Below are positions 7,501-12,588 of a stretch of 12,588 nt of DNA, in pieces. A program made the translations under genes and the position numbers. The stretch is from the NCBI GenBank assembly GCA_027311125.1, contig DAICZO010000426.1, forward strand, positions 1 through 12,588, written 5' to 3'. Position 1 is the stretch's first letter; every line of letters starts with the position of its first letter. The DNA is from Acidobacteriaceae bacterium. GTDB taxonomy: Bacteria; Acidobacteriota; Terriglobia; Terriglobales; Acidobacteriaceae. The notes beneath the pieces were generated by a model, which saw only the letters and a list, made by a program, of their open reading frames with translations, did no database searches and had not been told where the DNA came from.

Positions 7501-8899
7501 GCCGATGCGGATGAGTCTACAGGGCGGTATTGTGCGTCTGGAAACGCTGCATATTACGGGGCCGGACACGGACATGACGGCGGGTGGGAAAGGGCAGATT
7601 TTTGGTTCGACCGATGCGAAGGGCGGCAAACTAGACGTAAAAGCGAAGGGCAGCGTGAGTATGGCGCTGCTGCATACGTTTGATCCGGATATTGTTTCGA
7701 GCGGCAAGGTGGAGTTTACTGTAGCGGCGGGTGGGCAGGTGTTGAACCCCGCACTGACAGGGCGAGTGAAATTCGACAAGGTGAATGCGTCGATCGACGG
7801 TGTCCCCAATGGGTTGAGCGATATGAATGGGACGCTGGTCTTCAATGAAGACCGGCTGCAGGTCGAGAGTTTGACGGCGATGACTGGTGGTGGCCAGTTG
7901 AATATTGGCGGGTCACTGCGGTTTCGGAATGGCTTGTATGCGGATCTGACGGCGAGCGGAGATGTAGTTCGGGTACGTCTGTATGGGATCAGTGCAACGG
8001 CAAATGCGCACCTTAAGCTGCAAGGTGGGATACAGGGTGCGATGTTGAGCGGTAACGTGCTTATTACGCGGTTTGGGGTCGGGCAAAATGTAGATTTTGC
8101 CGCGTTCGCTGGAGGGGGCGGGGTGAGTGCGCCGAGTGATCCGAATGCGCCGACAAACAAGATTCGACTGGATGTGCGGGTGACGAGTGCGCCGCAGTTG
8201 GACTTCCAGAACTCGTATGCGAAGCTGGCGGGAACGGTGGATCTGACGCTGCGGGGAACGGTAGCAGAGCCAACGGTGTTGGGACGCATTCAGATTACGG
8301 ATGGGAGCGCTACCTTTGCCGGTACAAAGTACCAGTTACAACGTGGTGACGTTTACTTCACGAACCCAGTGAGGATTGATCCAGTGATCGATCTGGATGC
8401 GACGGCGCGGGTGGAGAACTATGACATTACGATTGGCCTGCACGGGACTGCAACGAGCCTGAAGCCGACCTACCGATCTGAGCCGCCGTTGAGCGAGGCG
8501 GATGTGTTTGCCTTGCTGGCACTCGGAAGGACGCAGGAGGAGGCACAGTTGTATCAGGAGCAGCAGATGCAGGGTGGGGCTGATCCGACGACGAGTTCGC
8601 TCCTGGGTGGCGCTTTGAATGCGACGGTGAGCAACCGAGTTGAGAAACTGTTTGGGGTGGGAAGCGTGAAGATCGATCCGGCGTTCGTGGGGACGTTGGG
8701 AAATTCGGCGGCTCGAATTACGGTGCAGCAACAGATTTCACGGCAATTGACAGCGACCTATGCAACGAATGTGAACCAGTCGGCGCAGCAGTTGATCCAA
8801 TTGCAGTATGACTTGAATCGAAACATGTCCATTGTGGCGACACGCGATGAGACGGGTGTTTTCAGCATTGTTTATAAGTTGAGACGGCGATATCGTTAG
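4580..8899 (+). CDS. tamB: TamB-like translocation and assembly module protein (DUF490)
   Basis: This 1439-aa protein resembles TamB (1259 aa in E. coli), an AsmA-like/VPS13-like protein anchored in the inner membrane whose long beta-rich body spans the periplasm. TamB works with the Omp85 protein TamA, and the family is also implicated in phospholipid transport to the outer membrane. One N-terminal membrane helix lies at about residues 24-46 (VAWLSLGLAVILLVVTAG), after a short hydrophilic cytosolic tail. The AsmA-like opening follows: EFVRVLEDATGGRVELG (about 60-76). The middle is repetitive short beta strands rich in G, V, T and D, as expected for a hydrophobic beta groove. The C-terminal TamB domain contains PPLSEADVFALLALGR (about 1303-1318), the VEKLFGVGSVKIDP segment, and the terminal strand MSIVATRDETGVFSIVYKLRRRYR, all family hallmarks. 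A polar, lower-complexity insert with C317 and C353 interrupts the N-terminal third. It is third in the operon after the Omp85 and SurA-like genes, which argues for a joint envelope-assembly role. Confidence 0.93.
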   Translation: MSEQGNLHKDEVTPGSTAKLSVGQLVAWLSLGLAVILLVVTAGFSWYTSTADFQRRVKVEFVRVLEDATGGRVELGAITFHLRHLTVVADRLVIHGLEGPGEAPYLSAERIEVRVKIFNYFVHTAGSGLGSHVALNYLRVDRPLIHLIVDADGKTNQPVPKRPRSSTVPVTDTLLDLRAETVEVAHGVALVNEKSTPFELAARGLNAEVHYLPGADRYGITVDLKDLRTKLAGGPEAQSELQASAELGRDVVELKQLDFRSGKSSELKAAGSLMHFAKPEWKIRAEGSLELTQVSVLSGVEGLNAGSVELEVDGHNCVTKPVAAPKQSRFWKRGVGANDTKHGTNAASAAPECLAGYLFVGTAKVRGAAYRNIYVQLHDVNGGARLHVTPEEILLTEMTGSVASGGSAEGTLRIVNWLGNASQVAGGNTAAGKAEVKVSATSGVVQGSWSRAYLDATVSKLPLRTIMDVTAEHYGDLGFDTALSGSVKVQWGGPEKDIADTVEADGELKLTPTGVKRKGALSDVPVTGTAVAHYTGKAEVVQIQSIALQTPQANMEASGLLGVNLGDRLTDLRVDLTVRDLDEFNQLLTTLDLEGFGKKGRAAIPLVLHGAMQFNGTARGVVANLDVKGHLQGSAVEAQLSPTASVLMDTVDADGEYSPNGGVMLAASTIRQGTAVVHVTGDTRPHKVVSGRGVATYVWDELTSVDAKVQVAEAQVQDVLQIAGQVGVAPVTGTLDADGQIQGTFASMLGDGRVTLRKGLAYGEPFDSATANLTVQGKDIEASQMVVQLAGVTVKGSAGFDMGTERLHGHAEVNNLMLSRLQVVQQSKSNVDGQLSVVADANGTLTQPGMKAYATLKNVVLNGQAVGEVAANVHSEGKVLSFAANANVLGATAQIAGQTELGADYATQAKLTFAGLDVNRPLAIYAPGRVVMQSSIGGVVTVSGPLRTPKALTGQAVVDNVDVKLQGIELKTVEPMRMSLQGGIVRLETLHITGPDTDMTAGGKGQIFGSTDAKGGKLDVKAKGSVSMALLHTFDPDIVSSGKVEFTVAAGGQVLNPALTGRVKFDKVNASIDGVPNGLSDMNGTLVFNEDRLQVESLTAMTGGGQLNIGGSLRFRNGLYADLTASGDVVRVRLYGISATANAHLKLQGGIQGAMLSGNVLITRFGVGQNVDFAAFAGGGGVSAPSDPNAPTNKIRLDVRVTSAPQLDFQNSYAKLAGTVDLTLRGTVAEPTVLGRIQITDGSATFAGTKYQLQRGDVYFTNPVRIDPVIDLDATARVENYDITIGLHGTATSLKPTYRSEPPLSEADVFALLALGRTQEEAQLYQEQQMQGGADPTTSSLLGGALNATVSNRVEKLFGVGSVKIDPAFVGTLGNSAARITVQQQISRQLTATYATNVNQSAQQLIQLQYDLNRNMSIVATRDETGVFSIVYKLRRRYR

Positions 8900-9000
8900 G
8901 TTGCCTTACAGGTGGTTTTGTGCATCGTATTTGACAGATATTGGTAGTAACGGGACAGGCTGTGGTCGTTGAGAGTTTTTGACTAAAAAGGAGTCGTCCA
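8900..9000 (+). promoter_or_regulatory. Leader and ribosome binding site of the BON gene
   Basis: This 101-base gap holds no hairpin terminator that I can see for the preceding operon. A TTGACA at 8931-8936 is a perfect -35 hexamer, but no good -10 lies 16-18 bases downstream, so a promoter here is plausible but unproven. AAGGAG at 8988-8993, seven bases before the ATG at 9001, is an excellent ribosome site and fixes the start. Confidence 0.4.
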
Positions 9001-9792
9001 ATGAACGTCCGAACGAAGAACGTTATGTCTATGTGGGTGTTGGCTGTATTGATCTTTTTAGCTGCGCCTTTGAGCGCGCATGCTCAGGCGACGAGTGCAG
9101 GAACTGCCAGTGCGAGCGATGCGCCGATCCAGACCGATGTAATGAAAGCACTGGACAATAAGCGGTACAAAGATGTGAAAGTAGCGGTGCAGGATGGAGT
9201 AGTGAAGCTGACCGGTACTGTTCCGCTGTATGCCGACAAGGAAGATGCCGACAAGCGCGCGCATCATCGGCGGGGGGTCAAGGGCGTCGAGAACATGATT
9301 GAAGTTGGCGGACCAGTCGTTGAGGATGTGACTCTGCGAGACAAACTGGCGGAGAAGCTGGCATATTACCGGGTAGGCTATGGGACCACGGCCTTCAATG
9401 CGCTTACGATCAGTGTGCAGAATGGTGCGGTAACGTTGGGCGGTGTGGCGTATGGGCCGATGGATAAGGACTCTGCGCTGAGTCTGGTGGCGAATTATCC
9501 TGGAGTGAAGGATGTAGTGGACAACATCGAAGTTGCACCGACTTCGCCGATGGATGATCGAATCCGGTTAGCAGAGGCCCGTGCTATTTACGGGGCGCCG
9601 CAGTTGAACAAATATGCGATCGATCCCGCGAAGCCGATACGGATAACAGTGGTGAACGGGAATGTGACGCTTTCGGGCGTAGTGGATAACCAGGGAGATA
9701 AAGATGTGGCGAATATTCGGGCGAACGGTGTTCCCGGGGTGTTCAAGGTAATTAATAATCTGCAGGTGGCTGGTAGTCCTGCGGAGAAATAG
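9001..9792 (+). CDS. Secreted protein with three BON domains
   Basis: This 263-aa exported protein is built of BON (OsmY-type) domains, small alpha-beta modules that bind membranes or phospholipids and often occur in envelope-stress proteins. Residues 1-28 are a Sec signal peptide (MNVRTKNVMSM, then VLAVLIFLAAPLS, cut after AHA). BON 1 is about 43-103 (VAVQDGVVKLTGTVPLYADK, ending GVKGVENMIEV). BON 2 is about 110-178 (ISVQNGAVTLGGVAYGPMDK, ending GVKDVVDNIEV). BON 3 is about 185-256 (ITVVNGNVTLSGVVDNQGDK, ending GVFKVINNLQV). Each has the conserved central Gly and the terminal x-V-x-N/D-x-hydrophobic strand. It has its own ribosome site 101 bases after the TamB gene and is followed by a strong terminator, so it is probably a separate unit. 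Its location next to the outer-membrane assembly operon suggests an envelope role, but no specific function can be read from the sequence. Confidence 0.9.
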   Translation: MNVRTKNVMSMWVLAVLIFLAAPLSAHAQATSAGTASASDAPIQTDVMKALDNKRYKDVKVAVQDGVVKLTGTVPLYADKEDADKRAHHRRGVKGVENMIEVGGPVVEDVTLRDKLAEKLAYYRVGYGTTAFNALTISVQNGAVTLGGVAYGPMDKDSALSLVANYPGVKDVVDNIEVAPTSPMDDRIRLAEARAIYGAPQLNKYAIDPAKPIRITVVNGNVTLSGVVDNQGDKDVANIRANGVPGVFKVINNLQVAGSPAEK

Positions 9793-9810
9793 GTTTGGTT
9801 TTGCAGTTTC

Positions 9811-9848
9811 AGGGCGGCACCGGACTCCGGTGCCGCCCTGATTCTTTT
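9811..9848 (+). terminator. Rho-independent terminator of the BON gene
   Basis: A perfect 13-bp GC-rich stem (9811-9823 pairing with 9827-9839) closes a 3-nt loop (ACT), followed by a T-rich run ATTCTTTT. It lies 18 bases after the BON stop and just before the UbiA-family start, so UbiA must have its own promoter or depend on read-through. Confidence 0.85.
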
Positions 9849-9859
9849 ACGATGAAGAG

Positions 9860-10726
9860 ATGAAGAATTGGTGGACGAGTACGGTTGCGACGCTGGAGAT
9901 GATTAAGTGGGAGCACTCGATCTTTGCGTTGCCGTTTGCGCTTACGGGTGCGGTACTGGCGGCGGGTGGGTGGCCGCGGTGGAGTGTATTGGGCTGGATT
10001 GTTGTGTGCATGGTTTCGGCACGATCGGCGGCGATGGCGTTCAACCGCCTGGTGGATGCGAAGCTGGATGCTGCCAATCCGCGGACGGCGCTGCGTGCAC
10101 TGCCGGCGGGACAGTTGCAGAGTGGCTTTGTTGGCGGCTTTGTGGTGGTGATGGCAGCGGTGTTTCTGGCTGCTGCGGGCATGCTGAACCAGTTGACGCT
10201 GGAACTGGCTCCCGTGGCACTGGTGGTGGTGCTGGCCTACAGCTACATGAAACGGTTGACTCGGTGGTCGCATGTTGTGCTGGGGCTGGCGCTGGGAATT
10301 GCGCCAGCGGCGGCGTGGATCGCAGTGCGTGGATCGCTGGATGCGAGAATTGTGGTGCTGACCGCTGCGGTGTTGCTATGGGTTGGTGGGTTTGATGTTT
10401 TGTATGCTTGTCAGGACTTTGAGCATGATCGTAAGGTGGGATTGAATAGCGTACCGCAGGCGTTTGGAGTGGAGGGCGCATTCTGGATTGCACGCGGAAT
10501 GCATATGGGGATGCTGTTGCTGCTCGTGTGGCTAATCGTCCTATTTGGCTTGGGGAAGCTGGCGAGCGTTGGTGTGGTCGTAGTGGCAGGGTTGCTGCTG
10601 TATGAGCACCTGATCGTGAGTCCTCAGGATATGCGGCGGATGAATGCGGCGTTTTTTACGCTGAATGGAATCATTTCGGTACTGTTTTTTTGTTTTGTTG
10701 CGGCGGATGTGTTGTGGAGACACTAA
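9860..10726 (+). CDS. UbiA-family aromatic prenyltransferase (quinone biosynthesis)
   Basis: This 288-aa integral membrane protein has about eight to nine hydrophobic helices. UbiA-family enzymes join a polyprenyl diphosphate to an aromatic acceptor in the cytoplasmic membrane. Both Asp-rich Mg-diphosphate motifs are present: NRLVDAKLDAANPRT (N62, D66, D70), and DVLYACQDFEHD (D179, D186, D190), the form seen in the 4-hydroxybenzoate prenyltransferase-like branch. The opening MIKWEHSIFALPFALTGAVLA (about 14-34) is also typical. Acidobacteriota respire with menaquinones, so a role in the futalosine pathway (the MqnP type) or as a UbiA/MenA relative is plausible; I cannot distinguish them, and no other quinone gene lies in the window. 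The start has only a poor ribosome site (GAAGAG directly before the ATG). An ATG at 9852 is out of frame. A terminator lies immediately before the gene and another directly after its stop, so it appears monocistronic. Confidence 0.9.
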   Translation: MKNWWTSTVATLEMIKWEHSIFALPFALTGAVLAAGGWPRWSVLGWIVVCMVSARSAAMAFNRLVDAKLDAANPRTALRALPAGQLQSGFVGGFVVVMAAVFLAAAGMLNQLTLELAPVALVVVLAYSYMKRLTRWSHVVLGLALGIAPAAAWIAVRGSLDARIVVLTAAVLLWVGGFDVLYACQDFEHDRKVGLNSVPQAFGVEGAFWIARGMHMGMLLLLVWLIVLFGLGKLASVGVVVVAGLLLYEHLIVSPQDMRRMNAAFFTLNGIISVLFFCFVAADVLWRH

Positions 10727-10754
10727 AAAAGGCCCACACGAGAGTGGGCCTTTT
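10727..10754. terminator. Bidirectional terminator between the UbiA-family and csbD-like genes
   Basis: An 11-bp stem (AAAAGGCCCAC with GTGGGCCTTTT) closes a 6-nt loop, ACGAGA. The A tract on the left and the T tract on the right make it work in both directions. It begins at the base after the UbiA-family stop and lies about 30 bases downstream of the csbD-like stop on the other strand, as expected between convergent genes. Confidence 0.9.
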
Positions 10755-10784
10755 GATGTGTCGATAGCAGACGAACGATGGCTG

Positions 10785-11132
10785 TTAGGCGTTGTGCTTG
10801 TGTTTGAGTTCGTCGAGTTTGGTGGTGATGTTTTCCTTGACGTTCTGCGCGGTTGAAGTAATTTTTTCGCGCAGGTCGTGCGTGGTGTCATGGGATTCTG
10901 ATTTCAGTTCTTCGGAGTTTGAGTGCAGTTTGGCTTGAGTCTGGGTGTGTGCCTGTTGGTGGAGATCGCTTGCTGTTTCCTTGACGTCGCCCCAGGCCTC
11001 GTTGAAGTGACCTTTAACCTGTTCGGCTGCTCCGCGGTTGGCGAGGGATTCGTTGCCTACGGCCTCACCTACGGTTTGTTTGATCTTCCCTGCAATTTGA
11101 TCGATTTTGCCTGCAACTGTGTTTGTGTTCAT
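10785..11132 (-). CDS. CsbD-family stress protein with extended C-terminal tail
   Basis: This 115-aa soluble, highly charged protein belongs to the CsbD family, small proteins usually induced by general stress, of unknown biochemical role. The CsbD core is residues 7-52, with AGKIDQIAGKIKQTVGEAVG, then QVKGHFNEAWGDVKE. Residues 53-115 add a polar, Lys/Glu/His/Thr-rich segment that looks helical or disordered, reminiscent of LEA-like protective proteins. There is no signal peptide or membrane segment. The ATG at 11132-11130 is chosen because GGAG stands nine bases upstream; an in-frame TTG at 11147 overlaps that ribosome site and is rejected. A CATAAT at 11154-11149 (minus strand) is a possible -10 box without a clear -35. 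The gene follows the lmo0937-type gene on the same strand after a 97-base gap and runs into the bidirectional terminator. Confidence 0.88.
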   Translation of the reverse strand: MNTNTVAGKIDQIAGKIKQTVGEAVGNESLANRGAAEQVKGHFNEAWGDVKETASDLHQQAHTQTQAKLHSNSEELKSESHDTTHDLREKITSTAQNVKENITTKLDELKHKHNA

Positions 11133-11177
11133 CTGAATTATCTCCAAGATTATGTGGGGTAACGGTGCTGCTGATGA

Positions 11178-11202
11178 CGTTGATCAACGCTGGCAACCAG
11201 CG
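11178..11202. repeat. Overlapping palindromes between lmo0937-type and csbD-like genes
   Basis: A 12-bp perfect palindrome CGTTGATCAACG (11178-11189) overlaps by two bases a hairpin with a 6-bp stem and 3-nt loop (CGCTGG, CAA, CCAGCG; 11188-11202). There is no T tract on either strand, so it is a poor terminator. It could be an operator upstream of csbD, an RNA structure within a two-gene transcript, or chance. Confidence 0.5.
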
Positions 11203-11229
11203 GTGTACGCGCTGAAGTGCCTGACCGGT

Positions 11230-11379
11230 CTAGAGGACTCGCCTGCCCTGAATGAGTTGAATTATTAGAACGACCACTGCGATGATGAGCAGTATGTGTA
11301 TATAGGCGCCGAGTACATGGAATCCTACGAATCCAAGGAGCCATAGAATGAGCAAAACAACGAATATGGTCCAAAGCAT
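11230..11379 (-). CDS. Small lmo0937-family (DUF5670-like) membrane protein
   Basis: This 49-aa protein begins MLWTIFVVLLILWLLGFVG and ends IIQLIQGRRVL. It has two hydrophobic helices, at about 2-20 and 27-43, with the family's short glycine/His turn between (GFHVLGAYIH) and a basic tail. The pattern MLWTIxxxLLxLWLLG...HxLLxIAxxxLxxxLxxGRR is characteristic of lmo0937-type proteins. Their function is unknown, and they commonly sit near stress genes. The ATG at 11379-11377 is preceded by AGGAG seven bases upstream, a strong start. The longer in-frame reading to 11442 adds a polar segment with no family match and is rejected. It lies upstream of and on the same strand as the CsbD-family gene, divergent from the prephenate dehydratase gene. 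Confidence 0.85.
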   Translation of the reverse strand: MLWTIFVVLLILWLLGFVGFHVLGAYIHILLIIAVVVLIIQLIQGRRVL

Positions 11380-11509
11380 GTTGTAACTCCTGAGAGTGCC
11401 GCTGCCTGAAGTACTAGCTCCAAGTGCAATAGTGACCTGCACAATCTTGTAATAAGGTGCATTCGTGGTGGGAGAGGTTGCCAGTGGCCTTAGACTTTGA
11501 AGGAGAGGG
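11380..11509. promoter_or_regulatory. Divergent intergenic region between the lmo0937-type and pheA genes
   Basis: These 130 bases must hold the promoter of the small membrane protein (leftward) and that of the prephenate dehydratase (rightward). I find no convincing -35/-10 pair on either strand. A GTGCA/TGCAC inverted repeat (arms around 11423-11442, 9-nt spacer) is the only notable structure. AGGAG at 11501-11505, followed by AGGGG, is the ribosome site for pheA. Confidence 0.3.
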
Positions 11510-12355
11510 GTGACTACATTGAAGATAGCTATCCAAGGTGAGATTGGTTCGAACAGTCATATGGCTGCTCAGGCGATGTTGTGCGATGCGCCTGAGCCAG
11601 TGGAGATTGTGGCCTGTAATGTGTCTGCTGAGGTGATGGAGAAGGTTGTGGCGGGCGTGGTGGATGGTGCCGTGCTACCAATTGAAAACAGTCTTCACGG
11701 TTCCGTGGCGGAACACTATGATCTGCTGCTGGAGCAGCCAGTGCGGATAGAGCGGGAAAGCCTTCTGCGGATACGGCACAATCTGATTGCGATGCCGGGG
11801 GTGAAGCTGGAAGCGATACGACAGGTAATCTCGCATCCGGTTGCACTGTCCCAGTGCCGACGGTTTTTGGGGAGCCATCCAGAGTTTGCAGTGATGCCGT
11901 TTTACGATACGGCGGGCAGTGTGAAACACCTGATGCATCTTGGATTGCGGGATGTAGCAGGGGTGGCTCCCATGCTGGCTGCCGAGCAATATGGTGCCGA
12001 GGTGCTGGTGGCAGGGATTGAAGACCATGCGGAGAATTACACCCGTTTCCACCTGATTCGCCGTGAGCGGCCGGGTGGCAAGTTACAACAGGGTTTGGTG
12101 AATAAGATGTCCATCGCGTTTGCGATTGAACATCGCGCAGGGACGCTGGTGGCGGCGTTGGAGTTGCTGGCACGGGCGGGGATTGATCTAACGAAGATTG
12201 AGTCGCGGCCAGTACCGGGGAGTCCGTGGGAGTATGTCTTTTATGTTGATATCCGGTTTCGTGATCTTGGGGAAGCTGAGTTGGTGACTGGTTCGCTGCG
12301 AGCCCATTGTCGGATGGTGAAGGTGCTGGGGAGGTATGCTGCGGCGGTGGTTTGA
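11510..12355 (+). CDS. pheA: Prephenate dehydratase (monofunctional, ACT-regulated)
   Basis: The 281-aa enzyme converts prephenate to phenylpyruvate, water and CO2, the committed step to phenylalanine. Visible motifs are IAIQGEIGSNSHMAAQAML (6-24), LPIENSLHGSVAEHYDLLL (56-74), SHPVALSQCRRFL (108-120), and NYTRF (176-180) with the TRF catalytic region (residues 178-180). A C-terminal ACT domain follows (about 200-281) with AGTLVAALELLARAGIDLTKIESRP, where the GxL and ESRP segments (231-234) bind phenylalanine for feedback inhibition. There is no chorismate mutase domain, and 281 aa is the normal length for the single-function form. The start is GTG at 11510, only four bases after AGGAG. A TTG at 11519 would give the family's usual opening and place GAGGGG eight bases upstream, so the true start is uncertain by three codons. 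It faces away from the stress genes and has no co-oriented partner in view. Confidence 0.93.
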   Translation: MTTLKIAIQGEIGSNSHMAAQAMLCDAPEPVEIVACNVSAEVMEKVVAGVVDGAVLPIENSLHGSVAEHYDLLLEQPVRIERESLLRIRHNLIAMPGVKLEAIRQVISHPVALSQCRRFLGSHPEFAVMPFYDTAGSVKHLMHLGLRDVAGVAPMLAAEQYGAEVLVAGIEDHAENYTRFHLIRRERPGGKLQQGLVNKMSIAFAIEHRAGTLVAALELLARAGIDLTKIESRPVPGSPWEYVFYVDIRFRDLGEAELVTGSLRAHCRMVKVLGRYAAAVV

Positions 12356-12588
12356 GTTGGGAGCTTTAGGTTGCGGACTTGAGTAGGTATGCCGTGGGAC
12401 GACCTGCGACTTCTTTTTTTTGCGGAGACCTGTCCGATTGCGGGGTTACGGAGATGAGATATTTTCCTGCCCGCAGTGTTCGAAGGGGCAGTTATTTGCG
12501 TCCAACGGTGAACAGGCGGCGGTTATTGGCGTAGCATGACGGGCTTTGCGTTTGGGGGGAAGTGGCGGTTGGGGTGTTAGGTGGTGGG
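12356..12588. other. Right-end region without a supported gene
   Basis: No convincing gene is found in the last 233 bases. An eight-T run near 12413-12420 follows a weak, imperfect stem and may end pheA transcription. An open stretch at 12387-12536 on the plus strand has no ATG or ribosome site; it encodes a DEIFSCPQCSKGQLF segment resembling half a zinc ribbon. A minus-strand open frame running from the right edge to a TAA at 12448-12446 could be the tail of a gene outside the window. Neither has enough support to call. Confidence 0.3.

Noticed and set aside
8931..8959. Complete sigma-70 promoter for the BON gene starting at TTGACA (8931)
   Set aside because: The -35 hexamer is perfect but the bases at 16-18 spacing do not resemble a -10 box, so a full promoter is not supported.
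11133..11147. TTG start adding five residues to the CsbD-family protein
   Set aside because: This TTG sits on the ribosome site that serves the ATG at 11132, and the CsbD core is complete without the extra residues.
12446..12586. Minus-strand open frame entering from the right edge, with two cysteines near its end (CPFEHCGQEN)
   Set aside because: It is only 46 codons in view with an uninformative Pro-rich beginning. Without the rest outside the window it cannot be told from chance.

Overview
The window is about 12.6 kb of chromosomal DNA from a diderm bacterium. Outer-membrane biogenesis genes, the protein families present (triple-BON secreted protein, CsbD-like and lmo0937-type small proteins, stand-alone prephenate dehydratase) and the base usage point to Acidobacteriota, probably a soil relative of Terriglobus, Granulicella or Edaphobacter. 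The taxonomy is inferred from gene style, not from a marker gene. The genes look like ordinary chromosomal genes. I see no transposase, phage gene, CRISPR array, tRNA or rRNA.

Layout. At the left edge (1-305, minus strand) is the N-terminal third of a ThiF/MoeB/HesA E1-like adenylyltransferase, cut by the window boundary. Across a 79-bp divergent gap starts the dominant feature, a tightly packed operon of three genes (385-8899, plus strand) with start and stop codons overlapping at each junction. It encodes a 1152-aa Omp85/BamA-type protein with about seven POTRA repeats and a beta barrel, a 246-aa SurA-like periplasmic chaperone with no PPIase domain, and a 1439-aa TamB-like (DUF490) protein. 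Together these make a plausible outer-membrane protein insertion or inter-membrane transport module: periplasmic chaperone, outer-membrane insertase and inner-membrane-anchored periplasm-spanning partner.

Next comes a separately transcribed secreted protein with three BON domains (9001-9792), closed by a strong hairpin terminator. A UbiA-family prenyltransferase (9860-10726) follows, possibly for menaquinone synthesis. A symmetrical hairpin with A and T tracts then serves both it and the convergent csbD-like gene. On the minus strand lie a CsbD-family stress protein (10785-11132) and a 49-aa lmo0937-type membrane protein (11230-11379), separated by a short stretch with adjacent palindromes. 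Finally a monofunctional prephenate dehydratase (11510-12355, plus strand) supplies phenylpyruvate for phenylalanine synthesis. The last 233 bases carry no convincing gene.

The strongest candidate for a second look is the Omp85 / PPIase-less SurA / TamB operon, with its seven POTRA repeats, uncertain N-terminus and paired cysteines in the barrel. The rest of the window is conventional.
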